Source: Cunninghamia lanceolata (Eukaryota > Streptophyta > Pinopsida > Cupressales > Cupressaceae). From it: a stretch of DNA of 64,000 nucleotides. The stretch lies in assembly GCA_027924645.1 (NCBI GenBank), contig BSBN01000850.1, forward strand, positions 1,829,501 to 1,893,500. The letters run 5' to 3'. Every line of letters begins with the position of its first letter. Within the stretch, counting starts at the first letter, position 1. Positions 11,033 through 23,110 of the stretch are shown one piece after another. The notes under the pieces were generated by a model. The model saw only the letters and a program-made list of their open reading frames with translations, made no database searches and was not told where the DNA came from. The translations under genes and the position numbers were made by a program.

Positions 11033-11593
11033 TCAAGGATCTGAGCGCACCATCCCATTTGCTACCATCGCAGGATCCGACGCATTGTCCTGTGCTAGTT
11101 CCTCATCCAGGTCCAGATCCTCCTCCACTTTAGATGGTTCTCTTGGGAGATGAGGAGTGCAATTAGCCATGTGCATCCTTATGAATTTATTTGAAATAAA
11201 AACATCCCCGCATCTCCTCCTTAATGCCTCGGGGACATGATGGTTGTGACCTTTAAGAGCTATGTCTAGCACATTAATGCACCCACACTCTAACCCTTGC
11301 TACATAGCACTGTGAATACACTCATAGGCTTGCATGGAGCGGAGCTGGTCCAGTGAGAAATGACCTCCAACCCTTTCTTCCCCTTCTAGAATGTCATAAT
11401 TTTCAACCGTATCATGCCACCATTCAACATTATACAGGCACTTATAAATAAAGGTGGTGGCTATAACATGCACATAGCTTCCATCAAGCACAATGTCCAT
11501 GATGTTGGACAAGGAGGTAGCCATGACATTTGACCATTGAATCTTGATCCCTTGCACCATTGAACCATCTCTTTGACCACATAAATTTCTCAC
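11033..11593 (-). pseudogene. broken ORF of unknown family
   Basis: Two minus-strand frames, 11593-11300 and 11272-11033, lie in the same reading frame and are separated by one TAG. Together they give about 187 codons of ordinary, non-repetitive composition, with a tryptophan-containing segment (NVEWWHDTVENY) and an acidic C-terminal part (EEDLDLDEELAQD). No ATG opens the frame at its upstream end, and CAG is a plausible parent of the TAG. A pyrimidine-AG (tacctag) lies just upstream, so it could be an exon. It could equally be a piece of transposase or of a retroposed gene. Function unknown. Confidence 0.4.
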
Positions 11594-12980
11594 TAGGTAA
11601 AATTAGAAAGTTGTGTCACACTTTTATAAAGGAAACGACCAACACTAATCCAACTTTTAAACATGAATCACAAAAAAGTGACATATATGTTTTAAATTTT
11701 GAAATGATGTAAACTAATAAAATATTTATTTTTTAGTATATTTTATGTTTGTATTTTTTTGAAAAAATTAAAGAAATATTTGAATATAGTTTTTAAAAAA
11801 TTGACACTATAATTTAGTTGTTGATAAAATGTTGAAAAATGAAGTTACATGAGACACCAATCTTTATATAGTAAATTTTATTTTTTTTCTTCAATTTTTT
11901 TGTGTATTTATAACATGAAACTTTAGTGCATGGATATCTTTTTTTCCAATTTTGATAAATATATAGTTTTAAATAAATATAAAAATGTGTATTAATTAAA
12001 ATGTAGTTGTTTCCATTCGATGACAATTTTCATATTAACTATTTATCTAAAATAGAAAAAAATTATACCATCTTGATATAGATTCTTTTATTTGGTGCAT
12101 CATATTTTTTTTAAAAAAATGTAATAATTTTTACTATTTTTCTGTGACATGGTAATCGACCTAATGTTTTGTGCTGATAACCTACTTTTAGTAAAAATAA
12201 AAAGGAAAATATAAATAATAATTAAACTATTAAAATATATACATTTCTGAAAACTAAACTTATAGATCTATGAAAGGGTATTTTAATATTTTTCAAAAAA
12301 ATGTTATTTACACAAGTAGAAGTTGTTGAAATGTCCAGTTTTTCAAATAATTTTCTATTTTTGGTAAATTAGCCTCATTGTGGTGCTAGATATGCATTTA
12401 GCCAACAATTTTAGTTGGAAAAGTTGTGGACATATCTAACTTAGCTAGAATGAATCTTACAAGATCATATGTTTGACCAAATTTGAATTTTAGTTAGAAA
12501 TACTTAAATTCACTTGTGCCGATATGTTGGCTAAAAGTGTGACATAACTTTGTGCTTTTACCCCAATGCAAACTAGATGAGAGTGCAGTCCATCTCAAAA
12601 ATCTGCAACAAATCCATAATATTCACATGACCTTTAATAATCAGTTCCCAAGGGAGAGGAAGAAACAAAAGTGAGGTGTTGGGAGACACTTCATTCACCA
12701 TGCTTCTATTAAACAACACCACTCACAACCAACACTGATAGGCGAACAAAAGAAGAAACAACTGAAACTAAAGCATAGAATAATAAAAAAAGATGAATCT
12801 TAGAGAAATAAATAGGAAGCTAGCTAATGGGTCATCTCATGTGTCATAATTGTGTGCACTTCAATGAGCTCGTACATAGTACAATTGTGAAGAGAGGTGG
12901 AGGATTTTGTATCTGCATCCATTTTCTTTGACATTAAATAGCCTTGAAATAGTCATATCAAGAATTTACACCTCACTCTC
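11594..12980. other. AT-rich region, possibly including the LINE 3' end
   Basis: No coding signal is visible. The LINE lying to the right has its 3' side in this direction, but I could not find a poly(T) tract that marks its end with certainty. The stretch 12590-12980 may be its 3' UTR. Confidence 0.4.
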
Positions 12981-15900
12981 ATCAGCTTCAAACAGACTCA
13001 AACAATAAATACTTGAAAGGAGGAGGCACTCAAAAAAGGGGACGTGTCATCTAGATACAAATCATTAAGATCTTCACCATATTTCTCATAAAGGCTAAGG
13101 TCTCAAACTAACGTCATGTGTCCTATCGAGCCTCCAAAAGTGAAGCCATAAATGTCCAAGTGAAAAAGTTGAAGTACTCTGCAATCTCTGAATACTGCTA
13201 GGAATGAATATCCCTTCAATGTGGGTATACTCTTGGTTTGTATATTTGTGAAAAGAAGGAACCATTGGCCCTTCAGTTACACCATATTATCCATGTGGCC
13301 CATTTCCACAAGTCTCCAATGACCCAAAACATAGAAAGGAAAGATGACTCAACATCCACCCTAAACCTCAATAGTCAATCATTACATATCTTGATCTAGC
13401 CAGAAACTTAATTATTGGGGAGGAACCCCTTGTGTCTTCTTGACCATCCATTCATCTAACATTTGATCAATGGCCTTGTTTTCTAACCAATCATCCACTT
13501 GATTGGCTTCCCTATAACAATGAGAAATCTAATAATTGTGGAAAAACTTGATTAGATCCCTAGCTTGAGATAGGATATATTACACTTTCCATGAGACAAA
13601 ATGCCCTTTCAAAAGAGCTTATTATAATGAGATAATCACCTTCAATCCATAGATCTTTAATGCCTTCATTGATAGCCAGTTGAAGACTATGCACCAAAGC
13701 CCAAGCTTCTACAATGTTGTTCGAACCAGGAGGGATCTTACTTGCTTTAGCTACCAAAAACTTACCATCATGAGTTCTAAGAATGCAACCTATTCTTGAG
13801 ATGCCAAGATTACCTCTTCTCACCCCATCAAAATTTAACTTAACCAAGAAACTGCTTGGGGGTTGCCAACGCACCTGTGGCCTATCTACCTTGACATTGG
13901 GATAATTCAATAAGCCACATGTAGTTATTAGCTCCAAATATTTCTAGGCCTTGATCATTAGGCTATCCCACGAGGTCCACTGAGTGTTATGTTTAATAGA
14001 TCTTCTCACTTTTTTCATTGCCACTTCTGAAATGGCTTTATCTATATTTTCATAGACTTTTGCCAAGGGTGACATGACTTTTATAAAAATCTTGAAATTT
14101 CTTTCTCGCCATATTTGCCAAATAATCAGTGCTGGGTTAATGTCCCAAAGACAAGAAAATTTTGCATCTAAATTTAATTTTGGCCATCTCTAAAAGAGAG
14201 ATTGAAGAGTCTGAGGTAAGGGCGTAGACTAGTTAAATTTTCCAAAAATCCACAACCAACATTCTCTTCTAAAAGGACTTTGAAGGAGAAGGTGATCAAC
14301 ACTCTCATCTTTTTCCCACACATTACACAATTAAAATTTGCACCCAAGGCTAACTTTTGAATATGATCTCTCATCAATATTCACCCATGCAATGCCAACC
14401 AAGAAAAACCTCCAACCTTGGGAAGAACAACATTGTTCCACCATCAAAGAGAAGGCCAATCTAGTGAGGGACCTACCATTAAACTTCCATATCCTTGTTG
14501 TGTTGAGTACTGGCCCGAGGGGATTTCTACCCATATAAGCTCATCCTCTTTTTAGGATAGGCAAACCACCCTTCCTCTCAAGATATTTTGTAGAATTATT
14601 TTTTGTTGTCTTGGGAAACCACAGTCCTTTAGCCTCCTCCAGATGACTTTCATTCAGGCAAAGAGTTTTCCTTTATAGTGTAATAGTCCTTAACTTTGTG
14701 CCCCTAATGCCACTCCAAGTAGTCTCTAGCCTCCCTTAAATCCTCCCTGGACAACAATTTAGGCCATCCATTCCATGAATTAGTCTAGAAATTAGCCTTA
14801 TCCCCCTTATTAATTTTCCACAAAAGATTGAGCATGATGACATCTTTGCATTTGGTAATAAATTGCCACATGGATGAACCCTTGGGGGTGTCTTGCATCA
14901 TGGAAATTATTTCTCTATTAGGGATATCCAAATATTTATACTATAATAATCTGGCCCATTTAGAATTAGACTTACTATACATTCCCCAAGCTAACTTTTC
15001 TCCAAGAGCTAAATTATGAAGTTCCAAATTGATAATTCCGGCACCACCCAAAGATTTTGGCTTACAAACCTTATCCAAGGCTAGAAAGTGAATTTTCTTC
15101 TCCTCCATAGACCCTTGCCATAAGAATTGTTTGCATAGATTTTCCATATCTAAAAGGATAGACTTAGGAGGCTGAATTGTTGACAACAACTAAACTAGAA
15201 CTGCTCTTAAAATTGCTTTAATGAGCGTAATCCTTCTGGTTAGCAACAACCACTTGCCTTTACAAGTGTCAATCTTATTCCTTAGTTTGACTACAACTTA
15301 TTTCCACATCTCTCTTTTATTTCTATGATTTTAAAACAAGGGGATTCCAAGATAGATACTAGGGAGTTCCTCCATGTTGAACTTGAAAAGCTCACAGACT
15401 TCCAACCAAAAGGTTTGATTAGAATTAAACAAGAAAATCTTGGTTTTGTGAGGGTTGATAAGCTACCTAGAAGCCAAACAATAACTATCCAATGTCTCCT
15501 TAATGGAGTAGGCTTCATGTATCCTGGCTTGACCAAACAAGATCATATCATTGGCAAAGAGGGCATGCATTAAAGGCTCATTCATATTTCTGATGTTTAT
15601 GCCACGCCAATCTCCCTTCTGATTTGCATCCCTGATAGCCCAAGTTAAAGCCTCTAACATTAAAATAAAGATGTATGGCAATATAGGATCCCCTTGCCTG
15701 AGTCCCCTAGTAGATTCAAAGGGAATGGTCACTCTTCCATTTAGAAGAACATAAAACCTCACCCCTATAATACATGCACATATCCATTTTCTCCAATGCT
15801 TAGAGAAACTCAACTTTTCTAGCACAAGCATGAGAAAGGTCCAGTTAATTCTGTCATAAGATTTCACCATGTCCAGCTTGACAACCATACTTAGAATATT

Positions 15901-17622
15901 GTCTTCTTTGATTGTGTGTAATAACTCATGTGTGATAATTGCCTCTGAACTACTGTCTCCTTTCCTGGCACAAATCCTCCTTGTTCATCTGAGATAACTT
16001 TTGGAAGACTGGAGGCCGATCTAATTTCTATTACTTTGGAGATAACTTTATATATAAAGTTACATAGAGATATGGTCCTAAATTCATCAAATGATACGAG
16101 GGACTTATTCTTGGGTATCAGTTGAATGTTTGTATTCTTCCATACCTTGAGAACATTACAAAATTTCTTGGATTCATCTACCACAAGAAGTATATTAGCA
16201 CCTATAATGTCCCATGCTTGCTAGAAGAAGCACCCCGACCATCCATCAGGACTAAGAGCTTTTTCACATTGAAGAGAGAAGACTGCCGCTTGCACTTCCT
16301 CCAAGTTGAATTCCTTTATGAGCTCTTTGTTATGAAATTTGGAAGTCCTCTTTGAGATAACAATGATTCAGAAAATCCTTTTGCTTGAATTTTGATCTCT
16401 GACGGATCAGTAGTCATATTGCCATCTATCCCTCTAATGGAGTAAATAGCATTGGAAGCTTGTTTTATTTTGGACGAAATATGGAAAAAAGCCATGTTTA
16501 TGTCCCCCTCCTTCAACCATGACTCCCAAGACTTTTGTCTCCAATAAATCTCCTCCCTAGAAAGGATTTCTTCAAGATGCTTCCTCAGTGTTTTCTCTCT
16601 ATCATACCTTCTACATTCATACCCACTTGGAAATAATTGAATTAGCATTGGCCTTGATTTCTTACAATAACCTGAACTCTTCTCTTCAAATATATTCTTA
16701 GAAAGATTGAGATTCCAATATCTAGTCTTCCTCATAATAAATTTTAATTTCATCTCCAATCAGAACATTCTTGACCCTCTAATAAAAGGTGATTCTCGGC
16801 ACCATTTTCTGACAAGTGAAAGAAACTCAGGGTCTATTAACCACATCTCCTGGAATCAAAATGGGCTAGCACCTGAGCGAACATCCTTGCCAATGTTAAG
16901 GCATACAAGGATGTGATCGGAACCTACTATAAGTAAAATGTCTGAATTATATATCAAATTATTCTGAAAGTAGTGGCCTGAAAGTAAAAATCTGTCCAAT
17001 CATTCTACTATTCTGGAAACATCCTTATTCCTATTTGTCCATGTAAATTTGCCATTCTTGGATTTATAGTCAATCAAGTTATTGTTTAGAATGAAATTTC
17101 TGAAATCCTCTTGGGACCTTGAAGGATGAGAAATGCCCCCTTGCTTCTCGTCTTCCTCTAGTACTGCATTAAAATCTCATCCAAGTAATACACATTCATT
17201 TCTTAACATACTTAATAAATTACTAAGATGATTCCACAGGGATGCTTTTTAAATAGTTCCCATTGGCCCATAGACATAGAAAATCCAAAGGTCTTTTGAA
17301 TCCATTAGATTGGGGAATTTACCCAAAATCTAGTTTTCCCTAGTATCAATGATTTCCATTCAGGGGATGTGAGTTCTCCATAGAATCACTAAACCACCTG
17401 AGGCTCCAATAATTGTAGATGTTACACAATACCACCCATTCCATTGACTTAAAAATTGAGAACTCTACTCTTGAGATAGTTTAGTTTCTTGTAAAATAAC
17501 AATATCTACTTTAGCCTCATCAATCTGAAGTTTGATGAGGCATCTTTTGTTAGGGGTATTAATGCCCCTAACATTCCATGTAAGGAATCTCATTGCTCCT
17601 GAGGAGAGCTTTCCACTCCCCT
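12981..17622 (-). mobile_element. L1-type LINE, 3' portion with ORF2 (interrupted by the chromovirus)
   Basis: Read on the minus strand, the order is endonuclease, reverse transcriptase, C-terminal zinc-binding region and RNase H, the order of plant L1 elements that carry RNase H. The 5' portion with ORF1 continues at 32606 on the far side of a 15-kb insertion. Removing that insertion gives an element of roughly 6.8 kb, a normal length for plant L1. The left limit is approximate. Confidence 0.8.
13430..17593 (-). pseudogene. LINE ORF2: endonuclease, reverse transcriptase, RNase H (decayed)
   Basis: ORF2 begins at the ATG at 17593 with MRFLTWNVRGIN, the first motif of the APE-like endonuclease, followed by VDIVILQETK. 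Reverse transcriptase follows: IPK...FRTISLCN near 16100, DEQGGFVPG near 15980, KLDMVKSYDRINW near 15870 and RGLRQGDPILPY near 15700. The catalytic box reads FANDM near 15555 in place of FADDM, so one catalytic Asp is lost. A Trp/Gly-rich post-RT segment (KSLGGAGIINL) is near 15040. RNase H lies at 13937-13430 (VKLNFDG, VEAWAL, and REANQVDDWL at the end). Many stops and shifts break the frame, so no active product is expected. Confidence 0.85.
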
Positions 17623-18805
17623 TGTAATGTCCCCTATCCTGGTTTTCCCTAAACCTTCTAATGATTACAAATTCCCCACTAGGGTTAGGGTTTCTAAGTT
17701 TACCATGCAATAAATAACTTGTTGGTGGAGTCCTTGATTGAACCTACATACACCATATGAAAAAAATTGCCAAACATACATATATACTTGTTAGCATTAA
17801 TCCATGATACATTAAATGTTATCAATCCATGTAGCCTAATGTGGACTAAGAGGAATGACATGGTGGGTCTACCCGAAGCCATATGCCAACCTAAGAGGTT
17901 GTATACCAAAACATCTCCCTATTGGCGACTTGTGCCTACTTTCCCCAACTATGACCCAACCTCAAAAAACACTTTGCCCACTTGTGGAAAGGGGGGATTT
18001 TAAGAGTGCTCTTGGTGCATGCACTCCTCCATGGCCCCTCCTTTCAGTTTGAGTAGACCATAAGTGGGGTTACCATTCCTCCATGGCTCAACCTTCTATT
18101 TGGAATGGGCAGACCATAAGTGCAGCACACCACTCTCTTCCTGCCCCTTTTCCCAGGTGGACTACCATTTAGTTTCAAACACTTAGGTATTAACACACAA
18201 AAATAATTGTAGACACTCCTTTGATTATCAATCTCATTGCATACACATATAAATAAATCAATATAACTAATTAACCAATGCCTATGTATCATTCAATAAG
18301 TTCATTTTGTTATAAATAAATCAACTACAGATATATGTAATCAAATCAACAAAGAGATTATCATAAATATATTTGAGCAGATTTATAGATAACCAATCTC
18401 ATATTTAAGAGTCAGATCGATTGCTCAAAAAAATGGATAGAAAGATAATTCACTTTTTACATATAAATTTACCCTACTTAATAACGTAGAAATACACCTA
18501 GTGTAGTAGCTATGATCTCGAAATCTTTTCCTTGGATGTCTTTTCTTACTTCACCTCAGTTGTATTTCTTCCTTGCTCACTACCATTTGTTGTTATTTTG
18601 TATCTCTTTTTTTTTATACCCTGATTGTATTGAGGGTCGCATCCCTTCATGTTATAATAGTCATGTATTTTTGTTAGCAACCTTAATTAAGGTTGCTCAA
18701 GGGATAACATAATTTCTTTAATGTCAATTGTCTTTTTTTGATAGTCAATCTTCTCTCTTTTTTATGCCTTTGATCCTCTATGTGATCACTCAATGGGACA
18801 TGACA
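17623..18805 (-). repeat. 3' LTR of the chromovirus
   Basis: It matches 31380-32605 with many substitutions. It lacks the long (AT)n tract found in the other copy, which accounts for most of the length difference. A polypurine tract (gagaggggagaa on the minus strand) lies at about 18806-18817, directly upstream of this LTR in element orientation. Confidence 0.92.
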
Positions 18806-19139
18806 ATTCTCCCCTCTCAATTTGCTTGCCCTCAAGCAATTTTAGGTTCAAGTAATTAAAGATTTCTTCACTTTCCCATGTGGCATCTTCTTCTGGTAAT
18901 CCCTTCCACTTAATCAAGAATTCTAGGATATTCTTGTTCCTTAATCTTTTTTCACGCATGTTGAGGACTGCTTCTAGTTTGAGAACTAGTTTGCCTTCAT
19001 TGTCCAGTGGAGGCAACTCTGTGCATGGGACAACTTGTTGTCCTAAAACTTTCTTCAACCTTGATACATGAAAGATGTTGTGAATGCAGCTATCCCCAGG
19101 AAACTCTATTTCATACGCTACTTCCCCAATCTTCCTCAA
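18786..19139 (-). pseudogene. integrase C-terminus with chromodomain
   Basis: The frame has HNIFHVSRLKK, the usual end of gypsy integrase, followed by a chromodomain segment with FLIKWKGLPEEDATWES. Its stop lies about 20 bp inside the LTR. Chromodomains tether the integration complex to modified histones and steer insertion into heterochromatin. This short part is open; the rest of pol is broken. Confidence 0.88.
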
Positions 19140-20230
19140 GATTTTATAGGGTCCATAAAATCAGGGTTTAAGTTTTTCTGCACTGCTCATCTTGAGGAAT
19201 GATTGCTTATATGGTTGTAATTGCAAGAACACTAGTTCTCCAACTTCAAAAGTTCTCTAACTTCAAAAGTTCTCTTAGTACGATTTCGATCGGCATAGAT
19301 CTTTTGTTGATTTTGTGCTTGTTGTAGATTATCCTTGAGGGCGTTCATAATGTCCCTATTTTGCTGTACAAAATCCTTTGCCCCTGGAACTTGGATTTCT
19401 TGTGAGATTAAGCTTCCAAAGGAGGTGGGATCATACCCATATAATGCCTTGAATGAGATCATCTTGATGGACATGTCGTGAGTAGTGTTGTAGAAATATT
19501 CTCCCACATGTATCCACTTCACCCATGTGTTTTGTTGGCCAGTGACATAATTTCTCAAAAATCCCTCTACCCATTTGTTCATAATCTTTGTCTGTCCATC
19601 TATTTGGGGATGGTAACTTGTGCTGGGTGTAAGGTCAGTTTCTGACAATCAAAATAGTTCTTACCAGAATTGGCTAAGGAATCAGCTATCTCAATCACTG
19701 ACTATATTCCTAGGAAGACCATGTAGTCTAAAAATTTGTTTAAAGAACACTTCTTCTACTTTGGGGGCTTGGTATACTATGGATATGGTGAGAAAATGGG
19801 TATACTTGGTGAGGTGGTCCACAATCACATAGATGCAATCCTTTCCCTGAACTTTGGGTAGTCACGTGATGAAGTCCATGGAGATACTCTCCCATTTTTA
19901 ATTTGGGATTGGCAAAGGTTGTAGGAGACCTGCTAGGTGGTTTTGCTCTACTTTGTTCCTTTGACAGGTTATACATTCTTGTACATGCCTTAGTACATCT
20001 TTCTTGAGGCCCTTCCATGAATATATTTCCCTTACGTATTTGTAGGTCTTATAATACCCTTGGTGTCTTGCTAGGGGATTGACATGATAATCTTTAAGAA
20101 ATTTTCCCTTCATCTTGGAGTTCAGCACGAGGAATATCCTATCCTTATATAGGATAAGTTCTTCCACTACCTTGTACTCTTCGTCTGGTGGATGTCCTTC
20201 CAAGATATTGTGGGCTTGGGGGTCTTTTGT
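19140..20230 (-). pseudogene. chromovirus integrase (zinc finger and core), frame-broken
   Basis: The zinc-binding part is near 20070-19960 (H..GYYKTYKYV...CITCQRNK). Core segments include IYVIVDHLTKYTHF near 19830-19790 and STSYHPQIDGQT near 19610-19580. A GKQR-type C-terminal region follows near 19290 (KIYADRNRTKR). Several stops and shifts separate the pieces. Confidence 0.8.
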
Positions 20231-20289
20231 ACATATTCTGCAATAATATCATTCTTTCAATATGTTGCTATGTGGGTCAAGGTGTTTAA

Positions 20290-21752
20290 GTAGGTTCATC
20301 TGGATAATACATCAACCACTATATTGTTTGTCCCTGTCATGTATTTGATATCAAAATCATATGCTTGTACTTGGCTTACCCACTTTTGTTGTCTATCATT
20401 TAGGTCATTTTGGTTCAAGAAGTGTCTCAAACTGTTGTGGTATGTTTTAATGTGGAACTTTCCACAAACCAGGTATTGGTGAAACTTTGCTAAGGCATGC
20501 ATTATAGCCAACATTTCTTTATCATAGATTCAATAGTGTTTCTCTATTTCAGCGAGCTTTCGACTCTTGAATGCAATGGGGTGTTTGTTTTGCATAAAAA
20601 CTACACCAATTCCCTCTCCTGATGTATCATATTGTAGTTCAAAGGGTAGAGTGACGTCAGGAATGGCTAAGACAGGGCATGAACTCATGGCTTCCTTTAG
20701 TTTCTCAAAAGCTTGTTGGGTTGTTTCACTCCATTCAAAGGCTCCATTCTTGGTCAAATCTATGAGTGTGGCAGCAATTTTTTAAAACCCCTTCACGAAG
20801 CGTCTATAGTAACTACACAACCCTACAAAGCCTCTTAGTTTTGTGAGGGTTTTGGGTCTTGACCATTCCTTAATTATTGCAATCTTTTCCTTGTCTATGC
20901 TTACCCCTTGGGCATTGATCTTGTGGTCTAAGTATAATATCTCTTCTAGGCCAAACTCACACTTTGATGCTTTGGCATATAAAGACTCTTGTTTGAGAAT
21001 CTTAAGGGTTTCTTTGATATGTTTGAGGTGCTCTTCCCACATTTTGCTATAGATAAGGATGTCATCAAAGAATATGAGGAGAAACTTTCATAGTTGTTTG
21101 TGGAAAAATATGACCCATACATGATTGAAAAGTTGTAGTAGCATTTGTGAGTCCGAAGGGTAGGACTAAAAATTCAAAGTGCCCATAGTGGCATCGAAAA
21201 GTAGTTTTTGGAATATCTTCCTTCCTCATCCTTATTTGACCAGTGATACCTTGATCGTAAATCAATTTCAAAGAAGTATTGGGCTCCATGGAGTTCATCG
21301 ATTAGTTCATCTATTCTTGGTATAGGATAGCAATTTTTATTGTTTTCTTGTTTAGGGCTATGTAGTCTATGCACATTCTCAAGCTGCCATCTTTTTTCTT
21401 GACTAGGACTATGGACAATGCAAAAGGGTTGGAACTAGGTTGGATATGGCCCATTTCTAGTAGATCTTTAATTGTCTTTTTGATTTCTTTTTTAAACTTG
21501 TGGGGGTGTCAGCAGGGTGTGGTTATTATTGGTTTTTCTCCCTTTCTAGTTTAATGGTGTGTTCAAATCCACCTTTTGGGGTAGTCCCGGTGGAATATCC
21601 ATAAACACTTTCTTATATTGGCCTAAGATGGGTTGGATGTCTATGTGAATTGCATTGTTCTGTGAGGAGGTTTTATCAAGGATCATGCATTGTGCAACCC
21701 ATTCAGCTTGCCCATGCCTAAAAATTCTTTCCATTCTTTCACATGAGACCAT
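20290..21752 (-). pseudogene. chromovirus reverse transcriptase and RNase H, frame-broken
   Basis: Recognisable pieces in order on the minus strand are: a protease-RT linker (21752-21546), [15 protein letters not shown] near 21330, [19 protein letters not shown] near 21210-21150, the catalytic box FFDDILIYS near 21075-21050 (both Asp present), the thumb motif FVGLCSYYRRF near 20830-20795, and RNase H pieces near 20700-20530 and 20514-20296 ending VVDVLSR. At least one stop or shift separates most of these pieces. Confidence 0.85.
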
Positions 21753-21908
21753 CTTTGGATAGCCATCGGGTAATCAATTCAAGGTGATCTCTTGTCCCTT
21801 ATGTTGAAAACGAATGGTTAAATTCAGAGGTCAAACATGAAGCATCCTAGTGAGTCTATCCATAGGGTGCCTCGTATTACATCAGCATCTAAGGGTACCA
21901 CATAGAAG

Positions 21909-22970
21909 TGTTGATAACTGAGAGGGGGGGTGAATCAGTTATCTTAATTATTTTAGCTTTTTGAACTTTCTTATTAAGTAATGCAGCATCAATTCAATTA
22001 AGCAAACATAACCATGAAATTGAAATACACATGACACAATATTTTTGACGTGGAAACCCAGTTAAGGGAGAAAACCATGGGGTGATTAACCCAAGATTAT
22101 ATTCTTTGTTAGAAGAATAGAAATACAAGATGGCACTTGCCAATTAGGGCTCACTGCCCAAGCACACTGCTCACAAGAGGCTCACTGCCTACAAGAGACT
22201 CACTGTCTACAAGATGTAAGAAGAATAACAAGATCCTTGAACTGATGAGAAGCATCCACATATGCTGAGGTTTAGTTCCGGTTAAGCTCAATACACTAAT
22301 TTGCTACACTTCATCCTTCCTCTTCTTTTGTGCTACTATCCTTTCACATACTGGACCTTCCTTACTACTTTAACTCTACTCTCCTACTTTTCTTCGCATA
22401 CACATAACAACTACAACATAACCTCATTGAAATCCTTCTGGTATATATATCCGCACAAAGGATTTCATCCTCTTTCTAGTCAGCATCTGGAATAGTCAAT
22501 ATTTCCCAAACTCTAGTCTGTCGGCTGAATCCTTGCTTCCCAAGTGATGTGGATCAAAAGGAAACTTATAGAAATTATCTAACAAGTCAGCCAATCATGA
22601 ATGATACCTTAGGAATCTTTATCACAATCAACATCTCATCCGGAATAACTTCTGATGCTCTGTCTGTCAGTTCTTCCTCTGTCTATTCTCCCAAACCGAA
22701 CCCCAATACTTGAATGCTCAATTCCTAGAATCTATCATTCAAGGTACTCCTCTTGACTTCCCCAAGTCTGCACTTTCCAAGGATATTTCCTCTAAGAGAT
22801 CTGGACCTGACTGTCAGACCTTGCCACATACTCTGTTCTTGCTTACCGGACCACAACACTCTTCAATCTAACTTCCAATAAAGGCACACCATGTCTTGCG
22901 GATGTGTGGGATGAACTTTGTTGCCATCAATGACAATAATCATGAAGCTCCAATGTGTCTCTTGCCAATA
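21909..22970 (-). repeat. 3' LTR of the pol-less element
   Basis: It matches 28718-29810. Its outer right base pair has mutated (TA instead of CA at 22969-22970). It lacks about 32 bp present in the other copy near 29530, with GCT on both sides of the missing piece. The U5 hairpin is at 21913-21943. Confidence 0.95.
21913..21943 (-). other. U5 hairpin of the pol-less element (3' LTR copy)
   Basis: GATAACTGA (21913-21921) pairs with TCAGTTATC (21935-21943). The second copy is at 28722-28752. Compared with the hairpin at 3588-3621, two stem pairs are changed on both arms, so pairing is kept. Confidence 0.7.
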
Positions 22971-23110
22971 ATCTCCCCCATTGGAATTGATGGCAACACT
23001 TAGTAAAAAATGACTAAATGTTATACTATACTCCCCCTTGGTTGATGCTCCCTTCTATTGTACATTTTACCGAAGCTCCCCCTTAGCTAGATTCCACATT
23101 TTTCACTGTT
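22971..23110 (-). other. polypurine tracts of the pol-less element
   Basis: On the plus strand ATCTCCCCC at 22971 adjoins the 3' LTR, and CTCCCCCTT recurs near 23031 and 23079. On the minus strand these read (A)AGGGGGAG, as in the intact Copia element. The first would be the plus-strand primer. Confidence 0.75.
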
